Source: CBFGWV01 sp965652545 (GTDB lineage Bacteria; Pseudomonadota; Gammaproteobacteria; Competibacterales; Competibacteraceae). Taken from it: DNA of 64,000 nucleotides. Positions 1 to 8,722 of the stretch are shown here, piece after piece; the first letter of the stretch is position 1, and each line of letters begins with the position of its first letter. The DNA is taken from assembly GCA_965652545.1 (NCBI GenBank), contig CBFGWV010000001.1, positions 1 through 64,000 of the forward strand, in the 5' to 3' direction. The notes below the pieces were generated by a model, which was not told the origin of the DNA, did not search any database, and was given only the letters and a program-made list of their open reading frames with translations. The position numbers and the translations under genes are program-made.

Positions 1-546
1 CTGGCGGATTTGTTCGAGGACCAACTGGCCTGCGCCGATATCGTCGTGCTGAACAAGCTGGGCGATGTCGACCCGGCCACGGCGGAGGCGGTACGGGACA
101 CCGTCCGCCGGCATGTCCCGGCCGAGGTGGCGCTGGTGGATTGCGTCGACGGCACGCTCGACGCGGCCCTGGTCCTGGGGCTCAACCGTGCGGTCGAAAC
201 GGTCATCGAGCAGCGCGGCGACGACCACGACCATGACGATCATGAACACGCCCCGGTGGACACCGTGGTGCTGGATGTGCCCGAAACCGATGCCGCCACC
301 TTGGAGCGTGCCGTGCGCAGTGTGCTGGGCGAGGGGGCGATCCTGCGTCTGAAAGGCGTGGTGGCGGTGGAGGGCAAGCCGATGCGGATGATCGTCCAGG
401 GCGTCGGGCGCCGTCTGCAACAGTATTACGACCGCCCCTGGCGGGCCGATGAGCGCCGCAGCGGCCGTCTGGTGGTGCTGGGCTTCGGGCTCGACCCGGC
501 GGTGCTCCAGGCGCGGATGGACGCGGCATTGGCCGTAACGGCCTAG
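1..546 (+). CDS. cobW: CobW-family GTPase/metallochaperone, 5'-truncated by window edge
   Basis: This is the C-terminal part of a COG0523 (CobW) G3E GTPase; the P-loop half lies before the window and the frame is open from base 1. The motif NKLGD (about 15 residues after LADLF) fits the guanine-specificity NKxD element of the family. A histidine-rich stretch DDHDHDDHEH follows about 55 residues later and is a likely metal-binding loop. The last about 95 residues match the CobW_C domain (ILRLKGVVAVEG, then a GRRLQQYYDRPW-like segment). It ends in TAG 12 bases before cobN, so the two are co-transcribed. In aerobic cobalamin operons this protein is thought to deliver cobalt to the CobN chelatase; that role is inferred from family and position, not visible in the sequence. 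Confidence 0.9.
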   Translation: MADLFEDQLACADIVVLNKLGDVDPATAEAVRDTVRRHVPAEVALVDCVDGTLDAALVLGLNRAVETVIEQRGDDHDHDDHEHAPVDTVVLDVPETDAATLERAVRSVLGEGAILRLKGVVAVEGKPMRMIVQGVGRRLQQYYDRPWRADERRSGRLVVLGFGLDPAVLQARMDAALAVTA

Positions 547-558
547 GGGCGGCGGCCG

Positions 559-3500
559 GTGCACCTGCTGCGTACCATCGCCGGCGGCTTCGCCGACGAA
601 GACGGTGTGGCCCGTCTCGACCAGACGCCGGCCGATGTGGTCGTGCTGTCGGCGGCCGATACGGAGCTTGCGCTGCTGGCCGATGCCCGCGACAGCGCCC
701 CGGTCGACGGCCCCGGGCTGCGTCTGGCCAGCTTGTTGCTGCTCAAGAGCCACGGCTCCGTCGATGCCTACCTGGACGAGGTCGTCGAGGGCAGCCGTCT
801 GGTGGTGGTCAGCCTGCTCGGCGGCGCCGGGTATTGGCCGTACGGGCTGGAGCAACTGCGTGCCTGGGCCGCGCGTACCGGTGGGGTGCTGGTGGTCGTG
901 CCCGGCGATGACGACTGGGACGAGGACCTGGCCCGGCAAGGTACCGTGGCCATCGAGGACGCCCGCCGCGTCTGGCGTTACCTGCGTCATGGCGGGCTGT
1001 CCAACGCCCGCCATCTGCTGGCCTTTCTCGGCGGGCTCATCGGCCATTATGCGGGGGCGGTGCCGCCGCCCGAGCCCATGCCGCCGCTGGGCCGTTATGT
1101 GCCGGGGGAGGGCTTGCTCCCGCTGACCCCACCGCCGCCAAGCCGTCCGGGCGCGTTGGTGGTGTTCTACCGCGCGCATGCTCAGGCCGGTAATACGGCG
1201 GTGTTCGAGACGCTGGCCGCCGCCGTGGCCGAGACGGGCCTGGAGCCGCACCTGATCGCCGTCTCGACGCTCAAGGACGCCGCCGCGCTGGCGGCGGTGG
1301 CGGCCTACGGCGAGGCGGTCGGCACGGCGGTGGTGCTGAACACCACGGGGTTTTCCATCGGTGCGACGGATGCGCCGCAGACCCGTGCCTTTCCGCTGGA
1401 TGTACCGGTGCTCCAGGTCATTCTCGCCGCCGGCACCGAGGCCGACTGGCTGGCCGACACCCGCGGCCTGTCGCCGCGCGATGTGGCCATGAACGTCGCC
1501 TTGCCCGAGGTGGACGGACGCATCATCACCCGCGCGGTGAGCTTCAAGGGCGAGGTGCGCCGGTCCGAGGCCACACAGCACACGGTTATCGGTTACCGCC
1601 CGCACCCGGAGCGCTGCCGCTTCGTTGCCCGCCTGGCCGCGCGCTGGGCGGCGCTGCGCGTAAAGCCCCCGGCGGAGAAACGCATTGCGCTGATACTGGC
1701 CAACTACCCGACGCGCGAGGGCCGTATCGGCAATGGGGTGGGGCTGGATACGCCGGCCTCCACCGTGACCATCCTGGCGGCGATGGCTGCCGCCGGCTAC
1801 CCGGTCAGCGCCGTCCCGGACGATGGCGATGCCCTGATGAGGCGCCTGCTGGGCCGGGTGACCAATGATGCGGACACGCGCGATCTGCGCGCCTGCGAAC
1901 AAAGCCTTTCCCTGGACGATTACCGGCGCTGGTTCGAGACGTTGCCGGCCGAGAACCGCACCCAGGTGACCGCGCGCTGGGGCGCGGCGGCGGATGACCC
2001 GATGGTGCGCGGCGGTCGGATCATGATCGCCGGCGTACGCCTGGGGCAGACCTTCGTCGGCATCCAGCCGGCGCGTGGTTATGACCGCGACCCGGCGGCC
2101 AGCTACCACGACCCCGACCTCGTGCCGCCGCACGGCTACCTGGCCGTCTATGCCTGGCTGGCCACGGTCTACGGCGCCGATGCGGTGATCCACGTCGGCA
2201 AGCACGGCAACCTGGAGTGGCTGCCGGGCAAGGGCACCGCCCTGTCCGCCGCCTGTTGGCCGGACGCCACTCTCGGCCCCATGCCGCACGTCTACCCGTT
2301 CATCGTCAATGACCCGGGCGAGGGCGCCCAGGCCAAGCGGCGCGCCCAGGCGGTCATCATCGACCACCTCACCCCACCGATGACGCGGGCGGAGACCTAC
2401 GGCGAACTGGCGGACATGGAACGGTTGGCCGACGAGTACGCCGAGAGCTTGGCCATCGACCCCAAGCGCGCAGCGATGGTGCGCACGGAGCTGCTGTCGG
2501 CCTTGCAGCGCTCTGGCCTGGCCACCGAGCTGGGGCTGACGGGTGAGGCCGACGATGTCCTGGCACGCCTGGACAACCATTTATGCGAGCTCAAGGAGCG
2601 GCAGATTCGCGACGGTCTGCATGTCTTCGGTCAGGCACCGACCGGGCGTCTGGAGCGCGATACGCTGCTGGCCCTGGTGCGTGTCCCGCGCGGGCGGGGG
2701 CAGGGCGCGGATGCCGGCTTGCTGCATGCCTTGTGTGCGGACCTGGGGCTGGACGACCTCGACCCGCTGGTGCTCGATGGCGGCGAGGCCTGGAACGGGC
2801 CGCGGCCGTCGCCGCTGGGGGCGATCGTCGAGGGGCCGTGGCGCACGAGCGCCGACACCCGCGAGCGGCTGGAGCTGCTGGCGCTGGCGTTGATCGACGG
2901 CAGCCACATGTGTGAGCCGAGCTGGCCGGCGAGCCGCGCGGTGCTCGCCGGTTTGGCACAGGACCTGGCGCCGCGGTTGCGCGAGAGCGGCACGGCTGAA
3001 ACCGCCAACCTGCTGGCGGCGCTGGCCGGGCGCTTCGTCCCGCCGGGCCCCAGCGGCGCTCCCACTCGTGGCCGGCCGGAGGTGCTGCCCACCGGGCGCA
3101 ATTTCTATTCCGTCGATGTGCGCGCCATCCCCACGCAGACCGCCTGGCGCCTGGGCTTTGCCGCGGCCGATGCGCTCATCGAACGCTACGCTCAGGACCA
3201 TGGCGAGTACCCGCGGCACATCGCCATGTCCGCCTGGGGCACGGCCACGATGCGTACCGGCGGCGACGACCTGGCACAGGCGCTGGCCTTGCTCGGGGTG
3301 CGGCCGGTCTGGCAGGGCGGCAGCAACCGGGTGACGGATTTCGAGATCCTGCCGGTGGAGGCCCTGGGCCGCCCGCGGGTGGACGTCACGCTGCGGGTCT
3401 CGGGCTTCTTTCGCGACGCCTTTGCCGGGGTGATCCGCTTGTTCGACCAAGCCGTGCAAGCGGTGGCCGCGCTGGAGGAGCCGGCGGACGACAACCCCGT

Positions 3501-4320
3501 GCGTGCGCGCGTGCAGGTCGACCAGTCCGCACTGGAGGCCGAAGGCCTGAGCCCCGAGCACGCCCGCCGCCAGGCCGGCTGGCGGGTGTTCGGCTCCAAG
3601 CCCGGCAGCTACGGCGCGGGTTTGCAGGGGCTGATCGACGAGCGCAACTGGACCGACCGTGCGGACCTGGCCCGCGCCTATATGAACTGGAGCGCCTACG
3701 CCTACGGGGCGGACGACCACGGCGCGCCGGCCATGGGTGCCCTGACCCAGCGGCTGCGCCACACCCAGGCGGTGCTGCACAACCAGGATAACCGCGAACA
3801 CGATGTGCTCGACTCGGACGATTACTACCAGTTTCACGGTGGCTTGATTGCCGCCAGCGAGACCGTGCAAGGACGTTCGGTGGCGGCCTACCACGGCGAT
3901 CACGCCAACCCGGCGGCCCCGCGGGTGCGGCCGTTGAAGGACGAGATCGCCGCGGTCGTCCGCGCCCGCGCCGTCAACCCCAAGTGGATCGCCGGCATGA
4001 AACGCCACGGCTACAAAGGCGCGTTCGAGCTGGCGGCCACCGTGGATTACCTGTTCGCCTTCGATGCGGCCACCGGACTCGTGGAGGACCACCAGTACGC
4101 CATGGTTACCGACGCCTACCTGCTTGAGCCGGATACCCGGCAGTTCCTGTCCGACCACAACCCGGCGGCCTTGCGTGAGATGGCCGAGCGTCTGGTCGAG
4201 GCCATGCAGCGCGGTCTGTGGGCCGAGCCGGGCGAGTACCGCGATGCGGTGACCGGGGTGCTGCTGGCGGCCGAGGCCGGGCTGGAAAGCGGCGATACAC
4301 CGCTGGAGGGACGGGCATGA
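559..4320 (+). CDS. cobN: Cobaltochelatase large subunit CobN
   Basis: This is the large, porphyrin-binding subunit of the ATP-dependent cobaltochelatase, which inserts Co2+ into hydrogenobyrinate a,c-diamide in the aerobic cobalamin pathway. The product is 1253 residues, normal for CobN. The family hallmark HVGKHGNLEWLPGKG sits at about residues 545-559. The C-terminal third carries the conserved run around FGSKPGSYGAG and the YxFHGG-like segment YYQFHGGLIAA. The start is GTG at 559; no better ATG precedes the conserved N-terminus, and this leaves only 12 bases after cobW. The stop overlaps the next start (ATGA), so it is translationally coupled to the AAA+ subunit. BchH/ChlH (magnesium) is the main alternative, rejected because the neighbours are cobW, cobO and cobQ and no chlorophyll genes are present. 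Confidence 0.95.
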   Translation: MHLLRTIAGGFADEDGVARLDQTPADVVVLSAADTELALLADARDSAPVDGPGLRLASLLLLKSHGSVDAYLDEVVEGSRLVVVSLLGGAGYWPYGLEQLRAWAARTGGVLVVVPGDDDWDEDLARQGTVAIEDARRVWRYLRHGGLSNARHLLAFLGGLIGHYAGAVPPPEPMPPLGRYVPGEGLLPLTPPPPSRPGALVVFYRAHAQAGNTAVFETLAAAVAETGLEPHLIAVSTLKDAAALAAVAAYGEAVGTAVVLNTTGFSIGATDAPQTRAFPLDVPVLQVILAAGTEADWLADTRGLSPRDVAMNVALPEVDGRIITRAVSFKGEVRRSEATQHTVIGYRPHPERCRFVARLAARWAALRVKPPAEKRIALILANYPTREGRIGNGVGLDTPASTVTILAAMAAAGYPVSAVPDDGDALMRRLLGRVTNDADTRDLRACEQSLSLDDYRRWFETLPAENRTQVTARWGAAADDPMVRGGRIMIAGVRLGQTFVGIQPARGYDRDPAASYHDPDLVPPHGYLAVYAWLATVYGADAVIHVGKHGNLEWLPGKGTALSAACWPDATLGPMPHVYPFIVNDPGEGAQAKRRAQAVIIDHLTPPMTRAETYGELADMERLADEYAESLAIDPKRAAMVRTELLSALQRSGLATELGLTGEADDVLARLDNHLCELKERQIRDGLHVFGQAPTGRLERDTLLALVRVPRGRGQGADAGLLHALCADLGLDDLDPLVLDGGEAWNGPRPSPLGAIVEGPWRTSADTRERLELLALALIDGSHMCEPSWPASRAVLAGLAQDLAPRLRESGTAETANLLAALAGRFVPPGPSGAPTRGRPEVLPTGRNFYSVDVRAIPTQTAWRLGFAAADALIERYAQDHGEYPRHIAMSAWGTATMRTGGDDLAQALALLGVRPVWQGGSNRVTDFEILPVEALGRPRVDVTLRVSGFFRDAFAGVIRLFDQAVQAVAALEEPADDNPVRARVQVDQSALEAEGLSPEHARRQAGWRVFGSKPGSYGAGLQGLIDERNWTDRADLARAYMNWSAYAYGADDHGAPAMGALTQRLRHTQAVLHNQDNREHDVLDSDDYYQFHGGLIAASETVQGRSVAAYHGDHANPAAPRVRPLKDEIAAVVRARAVNPKWIAGMKRHGYKGAFELAATVDYLFAFDAATGLVEDHQYAMVTDAYLLEPDTRQFLSDHNPAALREMAERLVEAMQRGLWAEPGEYRDAVTGVLLAAEAGLESGDTPLEGRA

Positions 4321-5327
4321 ACCGTGCGATCTACCCATTCGCCGCTATCGTCGGCCAAACCCCGGTCCTGACCGCCTTGACCCTGGCGGCGGTCGACCCG
4401 CAGTTGGGTGGGGTGCTCATCCAGGGCCCCCGCGGCATGGCCAAGTCCACTGCCGCCCGCGCCCTGGCCGACCTGCTGCCGCAGGCCCCGTTCGTCACCC
4501 TGCCGCTGGGCGCCAGCGACGAGCGCATCGTCGGCAGCCTGGATCTGGAAAAAGTGCTGGCGGACGGCTCGGTCAGCTTCCGCCCCGGTTTGCTGGCGCA
4601 GGCGCACGAAGGGGTGTTGTACATCGACGAGGTCAACCTGCTGGCCGATGCACTGGTGGACGTGGTGCTGGATGTCGCCGCCAGCGGGGTCAACGTGGTT
4701 GAGCGCGATGCGGTTTCGCACCGCCACCCGGCGCGCTTTGTCCTGGTGGGCACAATGAACCCTGAGGAGGGCGAGCTGCGACCGCAGTTGCTCGACCGGT
4801 TCGGTCTGTGTGTGATGATCGACGGCGCCTTGGATGCCGACACCCGCCAGCAGATCGTCCAGCGGCGCATGGCCTTCGACCTCGACCCGGTGGGCTTCCG
4901 CGGCTTGTGGGACGCCGCGCAAAGCCAATTGCGCGCCCGCATCGTCGATGCCCGCGAGCGACTTGCGGCGGTGCATGTGGGTGAGGCGCTGCGTCGCCAG
5001 GTGGCCGAAACCTGCGCCGCGGCGGGCGCCGATGGTGTCCGTGGCGACCTCAGCCTGCTGCGGGCCGCGCGGGCGTACGCCGCCTGGGCAGGGCGCGGGG
5101 CAGTGGACGGCGCCGACATCGACGCCGTGGTCGAACTGGCGCTGTGCCATCGCCGCCGACACCCCGCTGCCGATAGCCCGCCACGGCAATCGCCACCCCC
5201 GCCGCAGTCCGGTGCGGCCCAGGACGGCGGCAATGGCCACTGGGGTGAACTGCCACCGGTCGCGGTTGCGCCCGTGGGCGCGCATGCTGCGGTGGACACG
5301 GCAAAAAAAGCCTGGCCCGTCGCGTGA
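4317..5327 (+). CDS. Mg-chelatase-type AAA+ ATPase subunit of cobaltochelatase (ChlI/BchI-like)
   Basis: This 336-residue AAA+ ATPase probably powers CobN in place of CobS. Walker A is GPRGMAKST at residues 37-45 and Walker B is LYIDEVN at 101-107. The sensor-1 segment GTMNPEEGELRPQLLDRF at 145-162 is the ChlI/BchI signature. After about residue 280 the sequence turns proline-rich and low-complexity (PRQSPPPPQS), like the linker that joins the AAA+ and VWA parts of ChlD/BchD. The ATG at 4317 overlaps the cobN stop and is chosen over upstream in-frame starts inside cobN. The stop overlaps the GTG of the VWA gene. With that gene it looks like a ChlD split into two translationally coupled proteins. 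CobS itself is unlikely because the motif set is ChlI-type. Confidence 0.9.
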   Translation: MNRAIYPFAAIVGQTPVLTALTLAAVDPQLGGVLIQGPRGMAKSTAARALADLLPQAPFVTLPLGASDERIVGSLDLEKVLADGSVSFRPGLLAQAHEGVLYIDEVNLLADALVDVVLDVAASGVNVVERDAVSHRHPARFVLVGTMNPEEGELRPQLLDRFGLCVMIDGALDADTRQQIVQRRMAFDLDPVGFRGLWDAAQSQLRARIVDARERLAAVHVGEALRRQVAETCAAAGADGVRGDLSLLRAARAYAAWAGRGAVDGADIDAVVELALCHRRRHPAADSPPRQSPPPPQSGAAQDGGNGHWGELPPVAVAPVGAHAAVDTAKKAWPVA

Positions 5328-5977
5328 GCGCGGCGGGGGTGGCGGGGCGGAGCGTGGAGGCCGGCAACGGGTGGCGGGGGCGTGTCGGGAGCCTGCCGAC
5401 GACCCGCATTGATTGGCCGGCCACATTACGCAGCGGTCGGCCGCGCACGCTGGATGATCTGGCGCGCCACCGCCGTCGCGACACCCGAGCGCGGCTGTGG
5501 GTGGTGGTGCTGGATACCTCGGCCTCCATGCTGCGCGGTGGTGCGCTGGCCCGGGCCAAGGGGGCGTTAGCGGGTTTGTTCGACCGATTGCGCCGAGCCG
5601 GCGACCGCGTGACCTTGATCCGCTTCGGTGCCGGCGGGGTGGAAGCCCTCGTCGATGCCCAGCGGCCGGTGCCGCGGCTGCGGGCGCGGGTCGACGCGTT
5701 GCCCGCCGGCGGCGGCACGCCGCTGGCGCAGGCACTGCTCGCGGCCAGCCGCGAACTGGCCGTTGCCCGCGATGGTGCAGGGCCGCTGGTCGTGTTTACC
5801 GACGGTCGCCATCTGGACACCGTCGCCCCGCTACCCAATGGTATCGAAGGTTGGGTGGTGGATTGCGAGTCCGGGCCGGTGCGACTCGGTCGTGCCGGCG
5901 TGCTGGGGCGGCAATTGGGCCTGCCGTGTGTCGCCCTGACGGGGGAAGAGCGGGACAGCGTGGTGGCGGCCGGCTGA
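5324..5977 (+). CDS. Short VWA-domain protein, putative ChlD/CobT-like chelatase subunit
   Basis: This 217-residue protein is essentially one von Willebrand A domain. The metal-ion-dependent adhesion site is complete: DTSAS at 64-68, Thr132 in GGGTPL and Asp160 in FTDGR. The C-terminus resembles the end of ChlD/BchD VWA domains. It lacks the N-terminal AAA-like part of full-length ChlD or CobT; that part is effectively supplied by the upstream gene, which it overlaps (GTGA). The inferred role is to bridge the ATPase ring and CobN during cobalt insertion. The start is GTG at 5324, and the first 50 residues are basic and poorly conserved. A non-chelatase VWA role cannot be excluded, but the overlap with the ATPase gene makes it unlikely. 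Confidence 0.85.
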   Translation: MSAAGVAGRSVEAGNGWRGRVGSLPTTRIDWPATLRSGRPRTLDDLARHRRRDTRARLWVVVLDTSASMLRGGALARAKGALAGLFDRLRRAGDRVTLIRFGAGGVEALVDAQRPVPRLRARVDALPAGGGTPLAQALLAASRELAVARDGAGPLVVFTDGRHLDTVAPLPNGIEGWVVDCESGPVRLGRAGVLGRQLGLPCVALTGEERDSVVAAG

Positions 5978-5999
5978 TGGTGGCGTTCCGCGCAGGTTC

Positions 6000-6141
6000 T
6001 CCCCCTCTCCCCAACCCCTCTCCCGCGAGGGGCGAGGGGCTTGCTTCGACCAGCGACGGCAAGATGTCTGCTTCTTCAACGCCGTTGCGACGGCGCGCTC
6101 CCCTCCCCCCCTCGCGGGGGAGGGGCCGGGGGAGAGGGGGA
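6000..6141. repeat. REP/BIME-like inverted pair of C-rich/G-rich units
   Basis: Two imperfect copies of a unit of about 40 bases lie in opposite orientation at 6000-6040 and 6097-6141, separated by about 56 bases. Each unit contains a CCCGCGAGGGG-type core flanked by CCCCTCTCCCC or its complement, so each can fold and the pair can form a larger stem. It fills the 262-base gap between the VWA gene and cobO, and may act as a transcript-stabilising or attenuating hairpin inside the operon. This kind of C-rich palindrome is common in proteobacterial intergenic regions. No cobalamin-riboswitch element is recognisable in the gap. Confidence 0.75.
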
Positions 6142-6239
6142 AAACTTACCCGCAGGCACCGCAGTGGTGCTTGGCCCAGCCCTCGCCCAGCCCCCAACTG
6201 ACTGAATGTTTCCTATCCCAACCACTTAGGAGTAAGCCC

Positions 6240-6836
6240 ATGGACGCAACCGACCACAAACGCTTCGCCGAGCGCCGCAACGCCGGCTATGAAGCCAAGC
6301 AGGCCAAGGCCACCGTGGAAAAAGGCCTGGTCATCGTCAACACCGGCACCGGCAAAGGCAAGTCCACGGCGGCCTTCGGCATGGGCCTGCGCACCGTCGG
6401 TCATGGCAAGCGTCTGGGCGTGGTGCAGTTCATCAAGGGTGCGATGCACACGGCCGAACGCGACGTGTTCAACCGCCTGGACGGCGTCGAGTGGCACACC
6501 GTCGGCGAGGGCTTCACCTGGAAGACTCAGGATCGCGACCGTGACGTCGCCGTGGCCCAAAAAGGTTGGACCGAGGCCGCCCGCATGCTGGCCGATCCCG
6601 ATGTCGCCATGGTTATCCTCGATGAGATCAACGTCATTCTCAAATACGACTACCTGGACGAGAAAACCGTGCTGGACGCCATCGCCAGCCGCCCGCCCAT
6701 GCAGCATGTCGTGCTGACCGGCCGCCACGCCTCCGACGCCGTGCTGGAGAGGGCCGACCTCGTCAGCGACATTCGCCCGATCAAGCACCCATACAAAGAC
6801 CAGGGCGTGAAAGCCCAGGCCGGCGTGGAGTTCTGA
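6240..6836 (+). CDS. cobO: Cob(I)yrinic acid a,c-diamide adenosyltransferase
   Basis: CobO/BtuR transfers the 5'-deoxyadenosyl group of ATP to reduced cobalt in corrinoids. The product is 198 residues, the family length. The P-loop GTGKGKS is at residues 36-42, followed by AAFGMGLRTVGHGKR; downstream are the conserved VQFIKG and a Walker-B-like VILDEIN. The ATG at 6240 is preceded by TAGGAG at a good distance; an upstream in-frame ATG at 6171 would run through the repeat-derived spacer and has no such site. It is one base from the DUF1636 gene downstream. The PduO and EutT adenosyltransferase families are unrelated in motif and excluded. Confidence 0.97.
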   Translation: MDATDHKRFAERRNAGYEAKQAKATVEKGLVIVNTGTGKGKSTAAFGMGLRTVGHGKRLGVVQFIKGAMHTAERDVFNRLDGVEWHTVGEGFTWKTQDRDRDVAVAQKGWTEAARMLADPDVAMVILDEINVILKYDYLDEKTVLDAIASRPPMQHVVLTGRHASDAVLERADLVSDIRPIKHPYKDQGVKAQAGVEF

Positions 6837-6837
6837 C

Positions 6838-7215
6838 ATGACCGAGGTGGTCATCCACGTGTGCCGCACCTGCACCGACACCACCACCCCCGGTGAGGCC
6901 GGCAAAGGCGGTGGCGTGCGCCTGTTGGCCGCCTTGAACGAGGCCACCGCCGGCGACCCCGGCATCACCACCCGCGCCGTCAATTGCCTCATGGCCTGCA
7001 CCACCGGCTGCAACATCGCCATTGCCGCCCAGGGCAAGATGCAATACGTGCTCGGCAACTGGGCGGCCGACGGCAACAGCGTGGATGGCATCCTCGGCTA
7101 CGTGCACTTGTACCGCCAGACTGCCGACGGCGTCGTTCCCTACCGGCAATGGCCCGATGCCGTCAAAGGGCGCTTCATCGCCCGCGTGCCGCCCGTGGAC
7201 GCGGGTGCGTTCTGA
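6838..7215 (+). CDS. DUF1636 putative metal-binding / [2Fe-2S]-like protein
   Basis: This 125-residue soluble protein has five cysteines placed like a metal or Fe-S ligand set: CRTC at residues 9-12 and Cys50, Cys54 and Cys58 in the segment CLMACTTGC. It matches the DUF1636 family, recurrently found beside cobalamin genes and sometimes annotated as a thioredoxin-like [2Fe-2S] protein. No biochemical role is established to my knowledge. Its place between cobO and cobQ suggests an electron donor for cobalt(II) reduction before adenosylation, or a cobalt-handling function; both are inferences. ATG at 6838 follows the cobO stop by one base and its TGA shares a base with the cobQ start (TGATG). 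Confidence 0.8.
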   Translation: MTEVVIHVCRTCTDTTTPGEAGKGGGVRLLAALNEATAGDPGITTRAVNCLMACTTGCNIAIAAQGKMQYVLGNWAADGNSVDGILGYVHLYRQTADGVVPYRQWPDAVKGRFIARVPPVDAGAF

Positions 7216-8699
7216 TGACCCGCACGTTGATGATCCAGGGCTGCACCTCCGACGCCGGCAAGAGCACCGTCGTCGCCGGCCTGTGCCGGCTGCTGGCGCG
7301 GCAAGGCGTCTCCGTCGTCCCGTTCAAGCCGCAGAACATGGCCAACAACTCCGCGGTCACCGCCGATGGCGGTGAGATCGGTCGCGCCCAGGCCCTTCAG
7401 GCACTGGCTTGCGGGCTTGAGCCGCATACCGACATGAACCCGGTGCTGCTCAAACCCATGACCGACCGCGGCTGCCAGGTCGTCATCAACGGTCAGGTCG
7501 CCTTCAACACCGACGCCCGCGGCTATCAGAACTACAAACACATCGCCATGGAGGCCGTGCTCGCTGCTTACCATCGCCTGTGCGCCCGCTATGACGTCGT
7601 CCTCGTCGAAGGCGCCGGCAGCCCGGCCGAGGTCAACCTGCGCGCTCGCGATATCGCCAACATGGGCTTCGCCGAAGCCGTCGACTGCCCCGTGTGGCTG
7701 GTCGCCGACATCGACCGCGGCGGTGTCTTCGCCCACTTGGTCGGCACCATGGCCTGCCTCTCGGCCAGTGAACAGGCGCGCATCCAAGGCTTTCTCATCA
7801 ACCGCTTCCGCGGTGACCCGGCGTTGCTGGAAAACGGCTTCGACTGGCTGCGCGAAAAGACTGGAAAACCCGTCCTCGGCGTCCTGCCATATCTGACCGA
7901 CTGGCACCTCGATGCCGAAGACTCCGTCGTCCTGCAAAACCCCATCCGCCCCGAAAGCGGCGACGGGCGGCTCAACGTCGTCGTGCCCGTCCTGCCGAGC
8001 ATCGCCAACCACACCGACCTCGACCCCCTGGCCGCCCACCCCCAGGTGGCCCTGCACTGGATCCGCCGCGGCCAGACTCCACCACCGGCCGACTTGGTCG
8101 TCCTGCCTGGCAGCAAGGCCGTACGCGCCGACTGGGCCGCCCTCGAAGCCGCCGGCTGGCGCGACTACCTCCAGCGCCACCTGCGCTACGGCGGCCGCAT
8201 CATCGGTATCTGTGGCGGTTATCAGATGCTCGGTCGCGAGCTCATCGACGACCAAGGCATTGAAGGCGAACCCGGCACCAGCCAAGGACTTGGCGCCTTG
8301 GCCGTCAGTACCCGCCTGACAGCAAAAAAGGCCTTGCACCGCGTCGACGGCCACCTCGCCATCGCCGATGCCGAGGTCAGCGGCTACGAGATTCACATGG
8401 GCATCAGCGAAGGCCCCGACTGCCTTCGCCCAGCCATCCTCGGTCCCCGTGGCGCGGACGGCGCCATCAGTGCCGACGGCCAGGTCCTGGGTACCTACTG
8501 GCACGGCCTGTTCGACCACCCCGCCGCCCGCGACGCCTTGCTGGCCTGGGCCGGCCTCGACGTCAAGCCCGCACCCGACCACCGCGCAAGGCGTCTGGAA
8601 CACCTCGACCGGCTGGCCGATATGCTCCAGGCCCATCTGGTCCCCGACAGTGGCTTCCCGATGGGTGTCGCTTGCGCTCGACCCATCCTACATCCTTAG
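7215..8699 (+). CDS. cobQ: Adenosylcobyric acid synthase (glutamine-hydrolysing)
   Basis: CobQ amidates four carboxylates of adenosylcobyrinic acid a,c-diamide using glutamine and ATP. The product is 494 residues. The N-terminal dethiobiotin-synthetase-like ATPase begins [13 protein letters not shown], followed by [10 protein letters not shown]. The C-terminal class-I glutaminase domain has the nucleophile Cys333 in [10 protein letters not shown] and His430 in [12 protein letters not shown] 7215 is chosen because it overlaps the previous stop and begins at the conserved N-terminus; the frame is open further upstream but only inside the DUF1636 gene. The last dozen residues ([12 protein letters not shown]) are encoded by a palindromic REP-like element, so the natural C-terminus seems to have been replaced or extended. 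Confidence 0.96.
   Translation: MTRTLMIQGCTSDAGKSTVVAGLCRLLARQGVSVVPFKPQNMANNSAVTADGGEIGRAQALQALACGLEPHTDMNPVLLKPMTDRGCQVVINGQVAFNTDARGYQNYKHIAMEAVLAAYHRLCARYDVVLVEGAGSPAEVNLRARDIANMGFAEAVDCPVWLVADIDRGGVFAHLVGTMACLSASEQARIQGFLINRFRGDPALLENGFDWLREKTGKPVLGVLPYLTDWHLDAEDSVVLQNPIRPESGDGRLNVVVPVLPSIANHTDLDPLAAHPQVALHWIRRGQTPPPADLVVLPGSKAVRADWAALEAAGWRDYLQRHLRYGGRIIGICGGYQMLGRELIDDQGIEGEPGTSQGLGALAVSTRLTAKKALHRVDGHLAIADAEVSGYEIHMGISEGPDCLRPAILGPRGADGAISADGQVLGTYWHGLFDHPAARDALLAWAGLDVKPAPDHRARRLEHLDRLADMLQAHLVPDSGFPMGVACARPILHP
8657..8690. repeat. REP-like palindrome overlapping the cobQ 3' end
   Basis: The arms GATGGGT (8660-8666) and ACCCATC (8681-8687) flank a GTCGCTTGCGCTCG centre, and CTACA follows. 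This resembles the widespread GATGGGTTTCGCT...ACCCATCCTAC palindromes of gammaproteobacteria. It is read in frame as the tail of CobQ and may form a 3' hairpin on the operon transcript. Confidence 0.6.
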
Positions 8700-8722
8700 G
8701 TCCGAGCCACCCCGAAAGGTGA

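Noticed and set aside
2581..4338. A 585-codon antisense open frame inside cobN
   Set aside because: Codons mirror cobN, protein is Gly/Arg/His-rich and without family motifs; CobN is fully supported.
5978..6239. Cobalamin riboswitch before cobO
   Set aside because: No B12-box or conserved core; the gap is explained by a palindromic pair. A riboswitch, if any, would be before the window.
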